The position numbers were made by a program, and so were the translations under genes. Source: JASEHD01 sp964471945 (GTDB taxonomy: Bacteria > Bacteroidota > Ignavibacteria > UBA10030 > SZUA-254). Taken from it: a stretch of DNA of 64,000 nt. This document shows positions 17,319 through 24,954 of the stretch, in pieces. A model generated the notes under the pieces. That model did no database searches and had not been told where the DNA came from. It saw only the letters and a program-made list of their open reading frames with translations. The stretch spans positions 1 to 64,000 of the forward strand of contig CAYYIJ010000002.1 of NCBI GenBank assembly GCA_964471945.1. The letters are read 5' to 3'. The stretch's first letter is position 1, and each line of letters begins with the position of its first letter.

Positions 17319-18530
17319 ATGTCAGAGATGAAAGAAAGAAATATGATATTTATCAGCCACGCTTGGGAAGACTTTGAATTTACAAAGTGGCTTGCATTAC
17401 AATTAGCCAAAGAAGGTTTTGGCGTTTGGTGTGATTTGACAAAATTACTTGGGGGAGAAAATTGGCCAAGAGAAATAAATGAAGCATTGCAAAGAAGAAC
17501 ATGTAAATTTCTATTTGTTCTTTCGAGATCATCAAATACAAAACCCGATCCTCTTGGCGAACTTGAAACTGCAAGAAAGATAATGAGGCGAGAAAATATC
17601 AGCAATTTCATTGTACCTCTTAAGATAGATAGTATCGTTCGGGATCAAGTTGATTATAGACTTCAAGAAATTCAAAGCCTCTCATTTGAATCCGGTTGGG
17701 CAAAAGGTCTGTCGGATTTGTTAAAGATGTTAAATGAACAAGGAATTCCCAAGAATCTTTCATTCAATCCTCAAGCTGTCAACGAATGGTGGAAAAGATA
17801 CGGTACGGAGTCAAGAAAGATTCTTGAAACGCCAGAAAACCTTTCTTCAAATAGATTTTCGATACATCACTACCCTACAACAATTTTTGCTCACTTTGTG
17901 GATGAGAAACCTCGGATAATATCTAGAATTATTGAATCAATTCCCCTTTCAACATTAGATATTATACATGGCGAAGATGAGCTTATAGAAAACTCAAAGA
18001 CAGGTCTCTATTACTTAACAAGACTTTCAAATCAGACATTTGAAAAAGGGATGGTTAATAAAGGACTTCGAAGTTTCACCCTCGCAAAATCAAAAGGTTG
18101 CTGCTACTATTTCCACGAAGAATTACTTAATAATGGAAGGATAAAATACAGAAATAGTGGTGAGCTGGATCCGAGAATAAAATTGTGGGGAAAATTTGGG
18201 ACTGAGAAATGGTACTGGGCTTTGCGAGTACGATTTATGATGGAGCCACAACTTCATTATTTGGTACAATCTCATGTATTGGTTCAAAATAAAAAAGGGT
18301 TCAGTCCTGCACCAAAAGGAGTTTACAAATCGTGGAGGAATGACAAATGGAGAGATAAGTTAAAGGCATCAATGGTACACCTAGCAGAAGACAATTCAGA
18401 TATAAGATTTGGACTCGGAGCAAATAATAATCTAACAATTTCAAAGGAATCCACTTTATACACCTGCCCAGTAAGTTACGAAGAACCAGCAGAACAATCG
18501 GAAATAGAGGACGCAGATACTGATGGCTGA
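17319..18530 (+). CDS. TIR-APAZ protein, NADase partner of short Argonaute (SPARTA)
   Basis: Residues about 9-140 form a TIR domain: IFISHAWEDFEF (box 1), VWCDLTKLLGGENWPREI (box 2 region) and FLFVLSRSS, followed by a candidate catalytic Glu in LGELETARKI (E81 or E83). The remaining 260 residues match the APAZ region in placement and character, with aromatic and charged segments such as LWGKFGTEKWYWALRVRF, and probably replace the N and PAZ domains of long Argonautes. In SPARTA systems the TIR-APAZ protein binds the short Argonaute. When the guide finds target DNA the complex oligomerises and hydrolyses NAD(P), killing or arresting the host. Starts at 17328 and 17343 are alternatives. It overlaps the Argonaute gene by 8 bases. 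Confidence 0.88.
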   Translation: MSEMKERNMIFISHAWEDFEFTKWLALQLAKEGFGVWCDLTKLLGGENWPREINEALQRRTCKFLFVLSRSSNTKPDPLGELETARKIMRRENISNFIVPLKIDSIVRDQVDYRLQEIQSLSFESGWAKGLSDLLKMLNEQGIPKNLSFNPQAVNEWWKRYGTESRKILETPENLSSNRFSIHHYPTTIFAHFVDEKPRIISRIIESIPLSTLDIIHGEDELIENSKTGLYYLTRLSNQTFEKGMVNKGLRSFTLAKSKGCCYYFHEELLNNGRIKYRNSGELDPRIKLWGKFGTEKWYWALRVRFMMEPQLHYLVQSHVLVQNKKGFSPAPKGVYKSWRNDKWRDKLKASMVHLAEDNSDIRFGLGANNNLTISKESTLYTCPVSYEEPAEQSEIEDADTDG

Positions 18531-20058
18531 GCTAATCAAACTCGAAGAACCTGAATTAATATTTGGACACAACCAGGCTTTGGAAGATCCAAGAGATGGT
18601 TTATCATTATTTGGCCCGCTTAAAGAAAATTCTCCCTTTGGAATCAATTATGGTCTAATTGGAACTGAAGCAGGTATCAATAGATTCTACAGATGGCTAA
18701 AAACCACTAAGAGTTTGCTTGCTCATAATGAAGTTTCTAAAAGAATACTTTGGATACCATTCCCAGGTTTTGAAGAAATATTCAGAATTCCATTTGCTGA
18801 CGAAGCAATCACAACAAAAATCGTCGATGCCGAAATACTTAAACAAATATTAAAAGACGATGATGCTTTTCAAAGAGTTTACAAAGCAGTTGACCTTTTT
18901 GAAGAACCAATTAGAGAGTTTTACAAGAGAGCTGATGAAGGAATCAACATTTGGTTTGCAATATCACCAGAATCAGTATTTAAAGAATGCAGACCTAAGT
19001 CTACTATAGATGATCCACTGAAAATAGTGAGCAGGGATGCAATAAAGAAAAGAAAGGAAATAGCGAAGCTAACAAGAGGTGGACAAGAATTTATTTTTAA
19101 CGGACAAGAACAGGACTACTTCGCATATAATTTCGATAATGATTTTCGTCGCCAGCTTAAAGCTCGTTTGATTCTTAATAATATTAAAGATCCTGTACAG
19201 ATTATTAGAGAATCTACATTGACACAACAAGACTTCTTAGATAAATGGGGAAATCCTGAACGAGATCTTGAACCTGATTCTCAAGTCGCATGGAATTTGC
19301 TCTCAGCAATTTTTTACAAAGCAGGTGGAAAACCCTGGAAACTTAAGGGAATCAGAGAAGGTGTTTGTTATCTTGGTATGGTATTTAAAAAATTAGAGGG
19401 CGAAACGGATAAACGATCAGCATGTTGTGCGGCTCAAATGTTTCTCGATTCGGGAGATGGGGTGGTGTTTAAAGGAGCTGTAGGTCCCTGGAAATCACCC
19501 GAAGGCGAGGATTATCATCTTGATTACAATGCTGCAAAAGAAATAATTCATAGAGCTGTTGCTGCTTATAAAGATTTATTTGGAAACAACACTAATCCAA
19601 AAGAAATATTCCTACATGGTAGAACTTATTTGAACGAGGAAGAATGGCGAGGTTTTTCAAATATCGCACAGAGTGGAATCAAGATCGTTGGGATTAGAAT
19701 CAGGCAAGGCAATTTCAAATTATTCCGTTCAGGGAGATTTCCAGTTCTGCGTGAAATGGCATTAATTGAAAATTATAAGAAAGGATATTTGTGGAGTACG
19801 GGTTTTATACCTAAACTAAAAACCTATCCTTATCAAGGTATTCCCTACCCGTTAGAGATTGATATTTGCAAGGGTGATTCTGATTTGTTAACAATAATGA
19901 AAGATATTTTGGCCCTTACTAAATTGAATTATAATAGTTGTCACTTTGCAGATGCTGTGCCAATCACCTTACAGTTTGCTCAAAAGATCGGAGATATATT
20001 AACGGCAGGTCCAATTGAAAAGGATACTGCCCCATTACCTTTCAAGTTTTATATCTAA
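18523..20058 (+). CDS. Short prokaryotic Argonaute (MID-PIWI, catalytically inactive)
   Basis: The 511-residue length equals that of short pAgos, which contain only MID (about 60-265) and PIWI (about 266-511). Family landmarks are KAGGKPWKLKGI (266-277), CYLGMVFKK (282-290), LHGRTYLNEEEW (364-375) and the C-terminal NYNSCHFADAVPITLQFAQKIGDIL region. The PIWI strand where slicing Argonautes have the first catalytic Asp reads YLGMVF here, and no DEDX tetrad is evident, so it should bind a guide and target without cutting. The start ATG lies within the end of the TIR-APAZ gene (8-base overlap), implying coupled translation and equimolar complex formation. Residues and function are read by eye and from family knowledge. 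Confidence 0.9.
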   Translation: MAELIKLEEPELIFGHNQALEDPRDGLSLFGPLKENSPFGINYGLIGTEAGINRFYRWLKTTKSLLAHNEVSKRILWIPFPGFEEIFRIPFADEAITTKIVDAEILKQILKDDDAFQRVYKAVDLFEEPIREFYKRADEGINIWFAISPESVFKECRPKSTIDDPLKIVSRDAIKKRKEIAKLTRGGQEFIFNGQEQDYFAYNFDNDFRRQLKARLILNNIKDPVQIIRESTLTQQDFLDKWGNPERDLEPDSQVAWNLLSAIFYKAGGKPWKLKGIREGVCYLGMVFKKLEGETDKRSACCAAQMFLDSGDGVVFKGAVGPWKSPEGEDYHLDYNAAKEIIHRAVAAYKDLFGNNTNPKEIFLHGRTYLNEEEWRGFSNIAQSGIKIVGIRIRQGNFKLFRSGRFPVLREMALIENYKKGYLWSTGFIPKLKTYPYQGIPYPLEIDICKGDSDLLTIMKDILALTKLNYNSCHFADAVPITLQFAQKIGDILTAGPIEKDTAPLPFKFYI

Positions 20059-20256
20059 TCATTTAGTAAACAAAAATTGTTCTATTTATATCTTCAAAGA
20101 ATATGTAAGTTTTTCCTTGAGAATTGGTATACCAAAGGATTCTAAAAACAAATCAATCTTGAAACAAGATACTATCTTCAATTTTCATTTTTGAAAATCA
20201 ACGTCTAAAATCTTTCCAGTTTTTCATCTTTTCAACCAAAATCTAACATTTATCTC

Positions 20257-20272
20257 TGGCATAATAATTGAT
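20257..20272 (+). promoter_or_regulatory. Sigma-54-like promoter element upstream of merR (weak)
   Basis: TGGCATAATAATTGAT keeps the GG and TTG core of a -24/-12 promoter at the correct spacing, but has A instead of C at the -12 GC. It is 18 bases before the MerR ATG (20290). The 230-bp gap from 20059 shows nothing else. The match may be chance in AT-rich DNA, although similar words occur at 31378 and 32011. Confidence 0.3.
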
Positions 20273-20289
20273 ATTTATAAATACCAATT

Positions 20290-20751
20290 ATGAGAGAAGA
20301 AACTGCAGAAAACGTAGCAAACGAAGAAATTCCACTCTATACCATCAGCACAGCAGCGAAGTTGTTGGGTATTTCTGTTCACACTTTGAGGATGTATGAG
20401 CGTGCCGGACTTATATTGCCATTCCAAAAAGAATCAAGTCATCGTCTTTACTCTCAATCGGATATCGAAAGGTTGCGTTGTATTCGAAAGGCAATTAACG
20501 AAGATAAAATCGGAATAGCAGGCATTCAACGTATCCATGCTTTAATACCTTGCTGGGAAATTCTTCCTTGCACCCAAAAAGATCGGGAACATTGCAATGC
20601 TTTTAAAAGTCACCAAGTGGGATGCTGGACATATAATCACAAAAATAATGTATGTGAAAAAAAGGATTGTAGGTTGTGCAAAGTGTATAAAAAAGCTATG
20701 GATTGCAATAGCATAAAGAATAGTATCATCACAGCAACAAATAAAAATTAG
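20290..20751 (+). CDS. MerR-family regulator with Cys-rich C-terminus
   Basis: The N-terminal winged HTH (about 14-85) reads YTISTAAKLLGISVHTLRMYERAGLI...SSHRLYSQSDIERLRCI, the canonical MerR DNA-binding pattern. The C-terminal 70 residues are unusual: about ten Cys arranged as CWEILPC, HC, GCW, VCEKKDCRLCKVY, suggesting a metal cluster or thiol redox sensor instead of the usual coiled-coil effector domain. It sits 24 bases upstream of a sulfide:quinone oxidoreductase-like gene and heads the sulfur operon, so sulfide, polysulfide or redox sensing is a reasonable inference. Confidence 0.85.
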   Translation: MREETAENVANEEIPLYTISTAAKLLGISVHTLRMYERAGLILPFQKESSHRLYSQSDIERLRCIRKAINEDKIGIAGIQRIHALIPCWEILPCTQKDREHCNAFKSHQVGCWTYNHKNNVCEKKDCRLCKVYKKAMDCNSIKNSIITATNKN

Positions 20752-20775
20752 GAAACCAAAATCTCAAAAAGAATT

Positions 20776-22005
20776 ATGAAAAAACTACTCATACTTGGCG
20801 CCGGAACAGCCGGCACGATGATGTTGAACAAATTCAGCGGCGCACTCGATAAACATGAATGGCAGATAACGATCGTCGATCAGCATGAAACACACTACTA
20901 CCAACCCGGATTTTTATTTATCCCGTTCGATATTTACACGAAGAAAGATGTCATAAAACCGAAAAGAGATTTCTTTCCCGCAAGTACAAACGTTGTGGTA
21001 TCCGAAATTCAAAAGATCGAGCCAGAAAACAATCGCGTTCTTCTTGCTAACAACGCTGTACTGCCATACGATTACCTGATAATTGCAACCGGTGCAAAAA
21101 TTAATCCCGATCAAACCGAAGGAATGACTGGCGAATTGTGGCGGAAAAATATATTCGACTTTTATACCATCGAAGGGGCTTGTGCTCTGCGGGAATTTTT
21201 CAAACGCTGGCAGGGCGGCAAGCTCGTTATCAACATAACCGAAATGCCGATTAAGTGTCCGGTAGCACCTCTCGAGTTTGCATTCCTTGCCGATTGGTAT
21301 TTTACGGAAAAAGGAATCAGGAATAATGTCGATATTCATTTCGTCACTCCACTTCCAGGTGCATTTACAAAACCGCGGGCATCGGCGATACTCGGCGACT
21401 TCCTTGATAAAAAGAATATCCATCAAACCACCGAGTTCAACATTGCTCGGGTCGATAATGAAACTAAAAAAATAGTTTCCTGGGATGAAAATGAAATTCC
21501 GTTTGACGTCCTCGTAACCATCCCGACGAATATGGGCGACGAGGTTATCGCTAGAAGCGGTATGGGAGATGAATTGAATTTCGTTCCGACCGACAAAGAG
21601 ACACTCCGGGCAAAGAATCATGACAATATCTTTGTCATCGGCGATGCGACCGATTTACCAAGCTCGAAGGCAGGTTCAGTTGCTCACTTCCAATCAGATA
21701 TTTTGTTCGAGAATTTTATGAATATCATCGATGGCAGAGAGCCGCAGGAAAAATTCGACGGGCACGCTAACTGTTTCATCGAATCGGGTTTTGGAAAAGG
21801 TATACTGATCGACTTCAATTACGATACCGAACCGCTGCCCGGCAAATTTCCGCTGCCCGGTGTCGGACCATTCTCTCTTCTTGAAGAAACAAAGATGAAT
21901 CATTACGGCAAGATTATGTTCAGGTGGATGTATTGGAATTTCCTGTTAAAGGGATTAGAACTGCCCATCGAATCCAACATGTCAATGGCTGGTAAGAGGT
22001 TATAA
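20776..22005 (+). CDS. Sulfide:quinone oxidoreductase-like FAD-dependent oxidoreductase
   Basis: The 409-residue flavoprotein has an N-terminal dinucleotide site LILGAGTAGTMM, a YDYLIIATGA segment and a second FAD motif near NIFVIGDATDLPSSKAG. The Cys in MPIKCPVAPLEF matches the active-site Cys of sulfide:quinone oxidoreductases. A second conserved Cys is in HANCFIESG. SQR oxidises sulfide to polysulfide and passes electrons to the quinone pool at the cytoplasmic membrane, and the C-terminal segment has aromatic amphipathic helices suited to membrane contact. Neighbouring DsrC- and DsrE-like genes support a sulfur role. The exact SQR type is not resolved. Confidence 0.8.
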   Translation: MKKLLILGAGTAGTMMLNKFSGALDKHEWQITIVDQHETHYYQPGFLFIPFDIYTKKDVIKPKRDFFPASTNVVVSEIQKIEPENNRVLLANNAVLPYDYLIIATGAKINPDQTEGMTGELWRKNIFDFYTIEGACALREFFKRWQGGKLVINITEMPIKCPVAPLEFAFLADWYFTEKGIRNNVDIHFVTPLPGAFTKPRASAILGDFLDKKNIHQTTEFNIARVDNETKKIVSWDENEIPFDVLVTIPTNMGDEVIARSGMGDELNFVPTDKETLRAKNHDNIFVIGDATDLPSSKAGSVAHFQSDILFENFMNIIDGREPQEKFDGHANCFIESGFGKGILIDFNYDTEPLPGKFPLPGVGPFSLLEETKMNHYGKIMFRWMYWNFLLKGLELPIESNMSMAGKRL

Positions 22006-22006
22006 A

Positions 22007-22678
22007 ATGAATGAAGAAAGTTTACAGCTTAAAATCGATGTAATCAATATGAAATTAGATTTAATTCTTGAAGAGATAGACCTCCAAAAGCGTCATCGTC
22101 GCGAGATGGATGACTTGAAAGACGATCTTATGCGCGTTGGCAAAGACGTTTATCAAACAGCGGTTGTAGAATTAGAGGATGTGCATGATTATCTGAACAC
22201 GGGCGATGTTTTATTTTTGGGAAAGAAAATCCTTCGCAATGTTGGAACGCTGACAAAAACATTCGAACAGCTCGAAAGCATCAGAGATTTTCTTCAAGAT
22301 GCAGCTCCGTTGGCGCGAGAATCGTTTATAGACTTTATGAATAAATTAGACGAGTTCGACCGTAAAGGTTACTTTACCTTCATGAAAGAATTGGGGAAAG
22401 TCGCAGATAGAGTTGTAACATCCTTCACGCCTGAAGATGTGAAGCATCTCGGTGATAATATCGTCACGATTATCAACACAGTTAAAAGTCTGACTCAACC
22501 GGATATGCTTCATACAATCAACAACGCGCTTTCTGTTTATAAGAGAATGGATATCGAAGTGAAAGAAGATGTTTCTCTTCTTTCGCTTTTAAAAGAACTG
22601 AACACGCCAGAAGCAAAACGCGGCTTGGCTTTCGCAATAAGATTTTTGAAAAGCTTGGTAAATCCAATAAAAGAATAA
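22007..22678 (+). CDS. DUF1641-type helical protein linked to SQR
   Basis: The 223-residue all-helical protein starts one base after the SQR stop. The N-terminal 45 residues form a heptad-like coiled coil (LQLKIDVINMKLDLILEEI). The rest matches the DUF1641 pattern of amphipathic helices with FMNKLDEFDRKGYFTFMKELG. Proteins of this family are often encoded with SQR or formate dehydrogenase-like oxidoreductases and may serve as accessory or membrane-docking subunits. No catalytic residues are visible. Confidence 0.65.
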   Translation: MNEESLQLKIDVINMKLDLILEEIDLQKRHRREMDDLKDDLMRVGKDVYQTAVVELEDVHDYLNTGDVLFLGKKILRNVGTLTKTFEQLESIRDFLQDAAPLARESFIDFMNKLDEFDRKGYFTFMKELGKVADRVVTSFTPEDVKHLGDNIVTIINTVKSLTQPDMLHTINNALSVYKRMDIEVKEDVSLLSLLKELNTPEAKRGLAFAIRFLKSLVNPIKE

Positions 22679-22694
22679 AATAAAAGGAGATTAT

Positions 22695-23012
22695 ATGGCA
22701 ACAAAAGTAATAGCAGGAAAAACAATCGAGTTTGATGCAGATGGACATCTGGCAAAACGCTCGGATTGGAACGAAGAGACGGCAAAAGAGTTGGCAAAGG
22801 AGGAAGGGATCGATAATCTAACAGATCGTCACTGGCTTGTCATCAAATATATGCAAAAGGAATTCAATGAAAAAGGCGACGCACCATCAATCAGAAAATT
22901 AACAAAGGAAAGCGGTGTCGATACAAAAGAGTTATACGCACTGTTTCCGAAAGGACCTGCAAAAAAGGCGGCGAAGATAGCAGGTCTTCCAAAACCAAAA
23001 GGTTGTATTTAA
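22695..23012 (+). CDS. DsrC/TusE-family sulfur carrier, single-Cys form
   Basis: The 105-residue protein aligns along its length with DsrC/TusE: GKTIEFDADGHL near the start, RHWLVIKYMQKEF in the middle and the flexible end LPKPKGCI with the penultimate Cys (C104) that carries sulfur. Dissimilatory DsrC also has a second Cys eleven residues before it. Here that position (93) is Ala, so the intramolecular trisulfide chemistry with DsrAB is unlikely and a TusE-like persulfide relay is more probable. AAGGAG lies 6 bases before the ATG. It lies between the SQR/DUF1641 pair and the DsrE-like gene. Confidence 0.88.
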   Translation: MATKVIAGKTIEFDADGHLAKRSDWNEETAKELAKEEGIDNLTDRHWLVIKYMQKEFNEKGDAPSIRKLTKESGVDTKELYALFPKGPAKKAAKIAGLPKPKGCI

Positions 23013-23029
23013 CATAAGGAGAAAAAGTT

Positions 23030-23530
23030 ATGAATGACATTTATGAACCAATAAAAAAAGTTTCAATCGTTGTATCCAGAGGCTCGCTCGAAGGAGTTTA
23101 TCCGGGATTGATAATGGCAAACGGTGCAAGGATGGAAGGAATTGAAGCAACACTCTTTTTTACCTTCTTCGGCTTGCATGCAATCATCAATAAAAAAATG
23201 GATAAGATTAAAGTCGCTACGGTTGGAAATCCAGCAATGTGTGTTCCCTCGGCAATGGGACCCGGGCTTCCGACGTGGATGGGTGCAATTCCAGGCATGT
23301 CGTGGTTTGCAACCGGAATGATGAAAAAAGAAATAGAGAAACTCGATATACCTCCGATAAGGGAATTTATCGAAATGATCCATGATGCCGGCTGTGAGAT
23401 TTATGGATGTAAAGCAACGGTCGATATGTTCCATCTGACGAAAGAAGATTTTTGTCCGCAAGTTGATGATATCATATCGGTCGGTCAGTTTTATGAAAAA
23501 TCTGCTGGGGCGCAGATCATCTTTACCTGA
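23030..23530 (+). CDS. DsrE/DsrF-like sulfurtransferase-family protein
   Basis: The 166-residue protein belongs to the DsrE-like alpha/beta family: KVSIVVSRGSLEGVYPGLIMANGARMEGIEATLFFTFFGL is the usual N-terminal half, and the conserved Cys lies in AGCEIYGCKATVDMFHL. Such proteins accept and pass persulfide sulfur, typically with a DsrC/TusE partner, which is encoded just upstream (17 bases). AAGGAG precedes the ATG. It closes the merR-SQR-DUF1641-dsrC-like-dsrE-like operon. The electron or sulfur acceptor downstream is not present in the window. Confidence 0.82.
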   Translation: MNDIYEPIKKVSIVVSRGSLEGVYPGLIMANGARMEGIEATLFFTFFGLHAIINKKMDKIKVATVGNPAMCVPSAMGPGLPTWMGAIPGMSWFATGMMKKEIEKLDIPPIREFIEMIHDAGCEIYGCKATVDMFHLTKEDFCPQVDDIISVGQFYEKSAGAQIIFT

Positions 23531-23602
23531 TAGGCAACAGATTTTTTTTCTGGTATATTTCTAAAAATATATTTACATTGAGCAAAGAAAATTATTCTTT
23601 GG

Positions 23603-23766
23603 TTTCGTCTCCGAGTTTCACAACCTAAGTCTTAGAGATATGGTTGTGTAACCGATGAGTCTGCGGACTCTTCCCAATAATAAGAGATTGGGAAAACGGT
23701 GATGGCGGAAACGGCATCGCCACCCGGCTTGTCCCGAATTTGTTTTGGGACTTGGAAAGGAGAGAT
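23603..23766 (+). ncRNA. Molybdenum cofactor (Moco/Tuco) riboswitch
   Basis: The leader starts with TCTCCGAG (from 23608) and closes with GGAAAGGAGA (ending 23763), giving the P1 stem and GGAAAGG core of the Moco RNA motif. Inside are stacked hairpins: CACAACC/GGTTGTG (23619-23650), GAGTC/GACTC (about 23658-23671), CCCAAT/ATTGGG (about 23675-23694), GATGGCG...CATCGCC (23701-23721) and GTCCC/GGGAC (about 23731-23751). It lies about 100 bases upstream of moaA and the Moco operon, the usual location. It should control cofactor synthesis in response to Moco or the tungsten form. Whether it acts on transcription or translation is not clear. Confidence 0.82.
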
Positions 23767-23865
23767 AAATAATTTTATCATTTATTCATTCCAAGAAGAG
23801 ATGGGGATTTTTATTTTAATGCAAAAGTTAAAATTAAAAATGAAAAAATATTTATTTATGAAAAA

Positions 23866-24876
23866 ATGATGCCATTAATTGATTCTTTTAGAAGAGAACA
23901 TAAATATCTTCGTATATCAGTAACTGATAGGTGCAATCTTCGATGCAGCTACTGCCAGCCCGCCGATGGCGTTCTGGCGGGCATGCCCCCGCAAGGTATT
24001 AAGTTAAAAGAACGGAGCGAGATATTGAGCTTCGATGAAATTGAGCGGGCTGTCAAAATATTTTCTTCGATGGGTATAAACAAAATCCGGATCACGGGTG
24101 GCGAGCCGTTGGTTAGAAAAGATTTACCAAGGCTTATTCAGAGATTGGCAATTATCTCCGGGATCGAAACCGTAGGTGTAACGACAAACGGAGTTCTCTT
24201 AAAATCATTCGCTGCCCAGCTAAGGCAAGCTGGAGTTACGAACTTGAATTTCAGCTTAGATTCTTTACACCAATCGCGGTTCGAAGAAATTTCAGGTCAG
24301 AATTATTTCAACGATGTAATTAATGGAATTGAAGCCGCGCTTGTGGCGGGTTTTCAGCCGCTCAAACTGAATGTAGTAGTAATGGGCGGTATCAACGATG
24401 ATGAACTTATCGACTTCATCGAATTTGTTCGCAATAAACCTATTAATGTTCGCTTTATCGAGTATATGCCTTTTAAATTTAATGGCTGGGGTAAAGCCAT
24501 CTTTGTTTCTTATCAAGAGATGATAAAAAAAATCGAGCAAAGGTATAAATTAATTCCATTGCAAACAAACATTTCATCTAACACCAAGGATTATTGGATT
24601 GATGGAGTGGTAGGAACTATAAGTTTTATAACGCCGATGTCTGACCATTTTTGCGGAACATGTAATCGTATTCGATTGACCGCCGATGGCTTGATAAAGT
24701 CCTGCCTGTTTCACCCAGCGGAAATAAATTTACGCTCAGCTCTTCGCAACGGTGAAACCGATGATACAATCAAAGAGATGATATATTCAGCACTTAAACA
24801 AAAACAATATACGCATCCGGTTTTGGAAGCTTTAGCGGGTATTGAAAACCAGAGTATGGCGGAAATTGGCGGCTAA
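23866..24876 (+). CDS. moaA: GTP 3',8-cyclase MoaA
   Basis: The 336-residue radical-SAM enzyme performs the first step of molybdopterin synthesis, turning GTP into 3',8-cyclo-GTP. It has the N-terminal [4Fe-4S] motif CNLRCSYCQP, the SAM-binding RITGGEPLVRKDLP, and the C-terminal second cluster site FCGTCNRIRLTADG...KSCLF, with a shortened double-Gly tail (EIGG) instead of the exact GG end used by MoaC partners. The start may be ATG 23866 or 23869. Downstream of the Moco riboswitch and first gene of the operon. Confidence 0.97.
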   Translation: MMPLIDSFRREHKYLRISVTDRCNLRCSYCQPADGVLAGMPPQGIKLKERSEILSFDEIERAVKIFSSMGINKIRITGGEPLVRKDLPRLIQRLAIISGIETVGVTTNGVLLKSFAAQLRQAGVTNLNFSLDSLHQSRFEEISGQNYFNDVINGIEAALVAGFQPLKLNVVVMGGINDDELIDFIEFVRNKPINVRFIEYMPFKFNGWGKAIFVSYQEMIKKIEQRYKLIPLQTNISSNTKDYWIDGVVGTISFITPMSDHFCGTCNRIRLTADGLIKSCLFHPAEINLRSALRNGETDDTIKEMIYSALKQKQYTHPVLEALAGIENQSMAEIGG

Positions 24877-24885
24877 TTTGAATAC

Positions 24886-24945
24886 ATTACGTCCTTTGCA
24901 ACTTTGCGAGAGAATATTTCACGCAAAGCCGCTAAGTCAACAAAG
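24886..24945. repeat. CACGCAAAG-family repeat between moaA and moaC
   Basis: CGTCCTTTGCAACTTTGCGAG followed by TTTCACGCAAAGCCGC and CAACAAAGG repeats the words of the element at 13663-13722 in both orientations. It fills the short moaA-moaC gap and extends over the apparent first codons of an upstream-extended moaC frame, which argues for the later start at 24955. Confidence 0.45.
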
Positions 24946-24954
24946 GGAAATATT

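Noticed and set aside
21694..21903. Minus-strand frames within the SQR-like gene
   Set aside because: They are antisense shadows of a well-supported flavoprotein gene.
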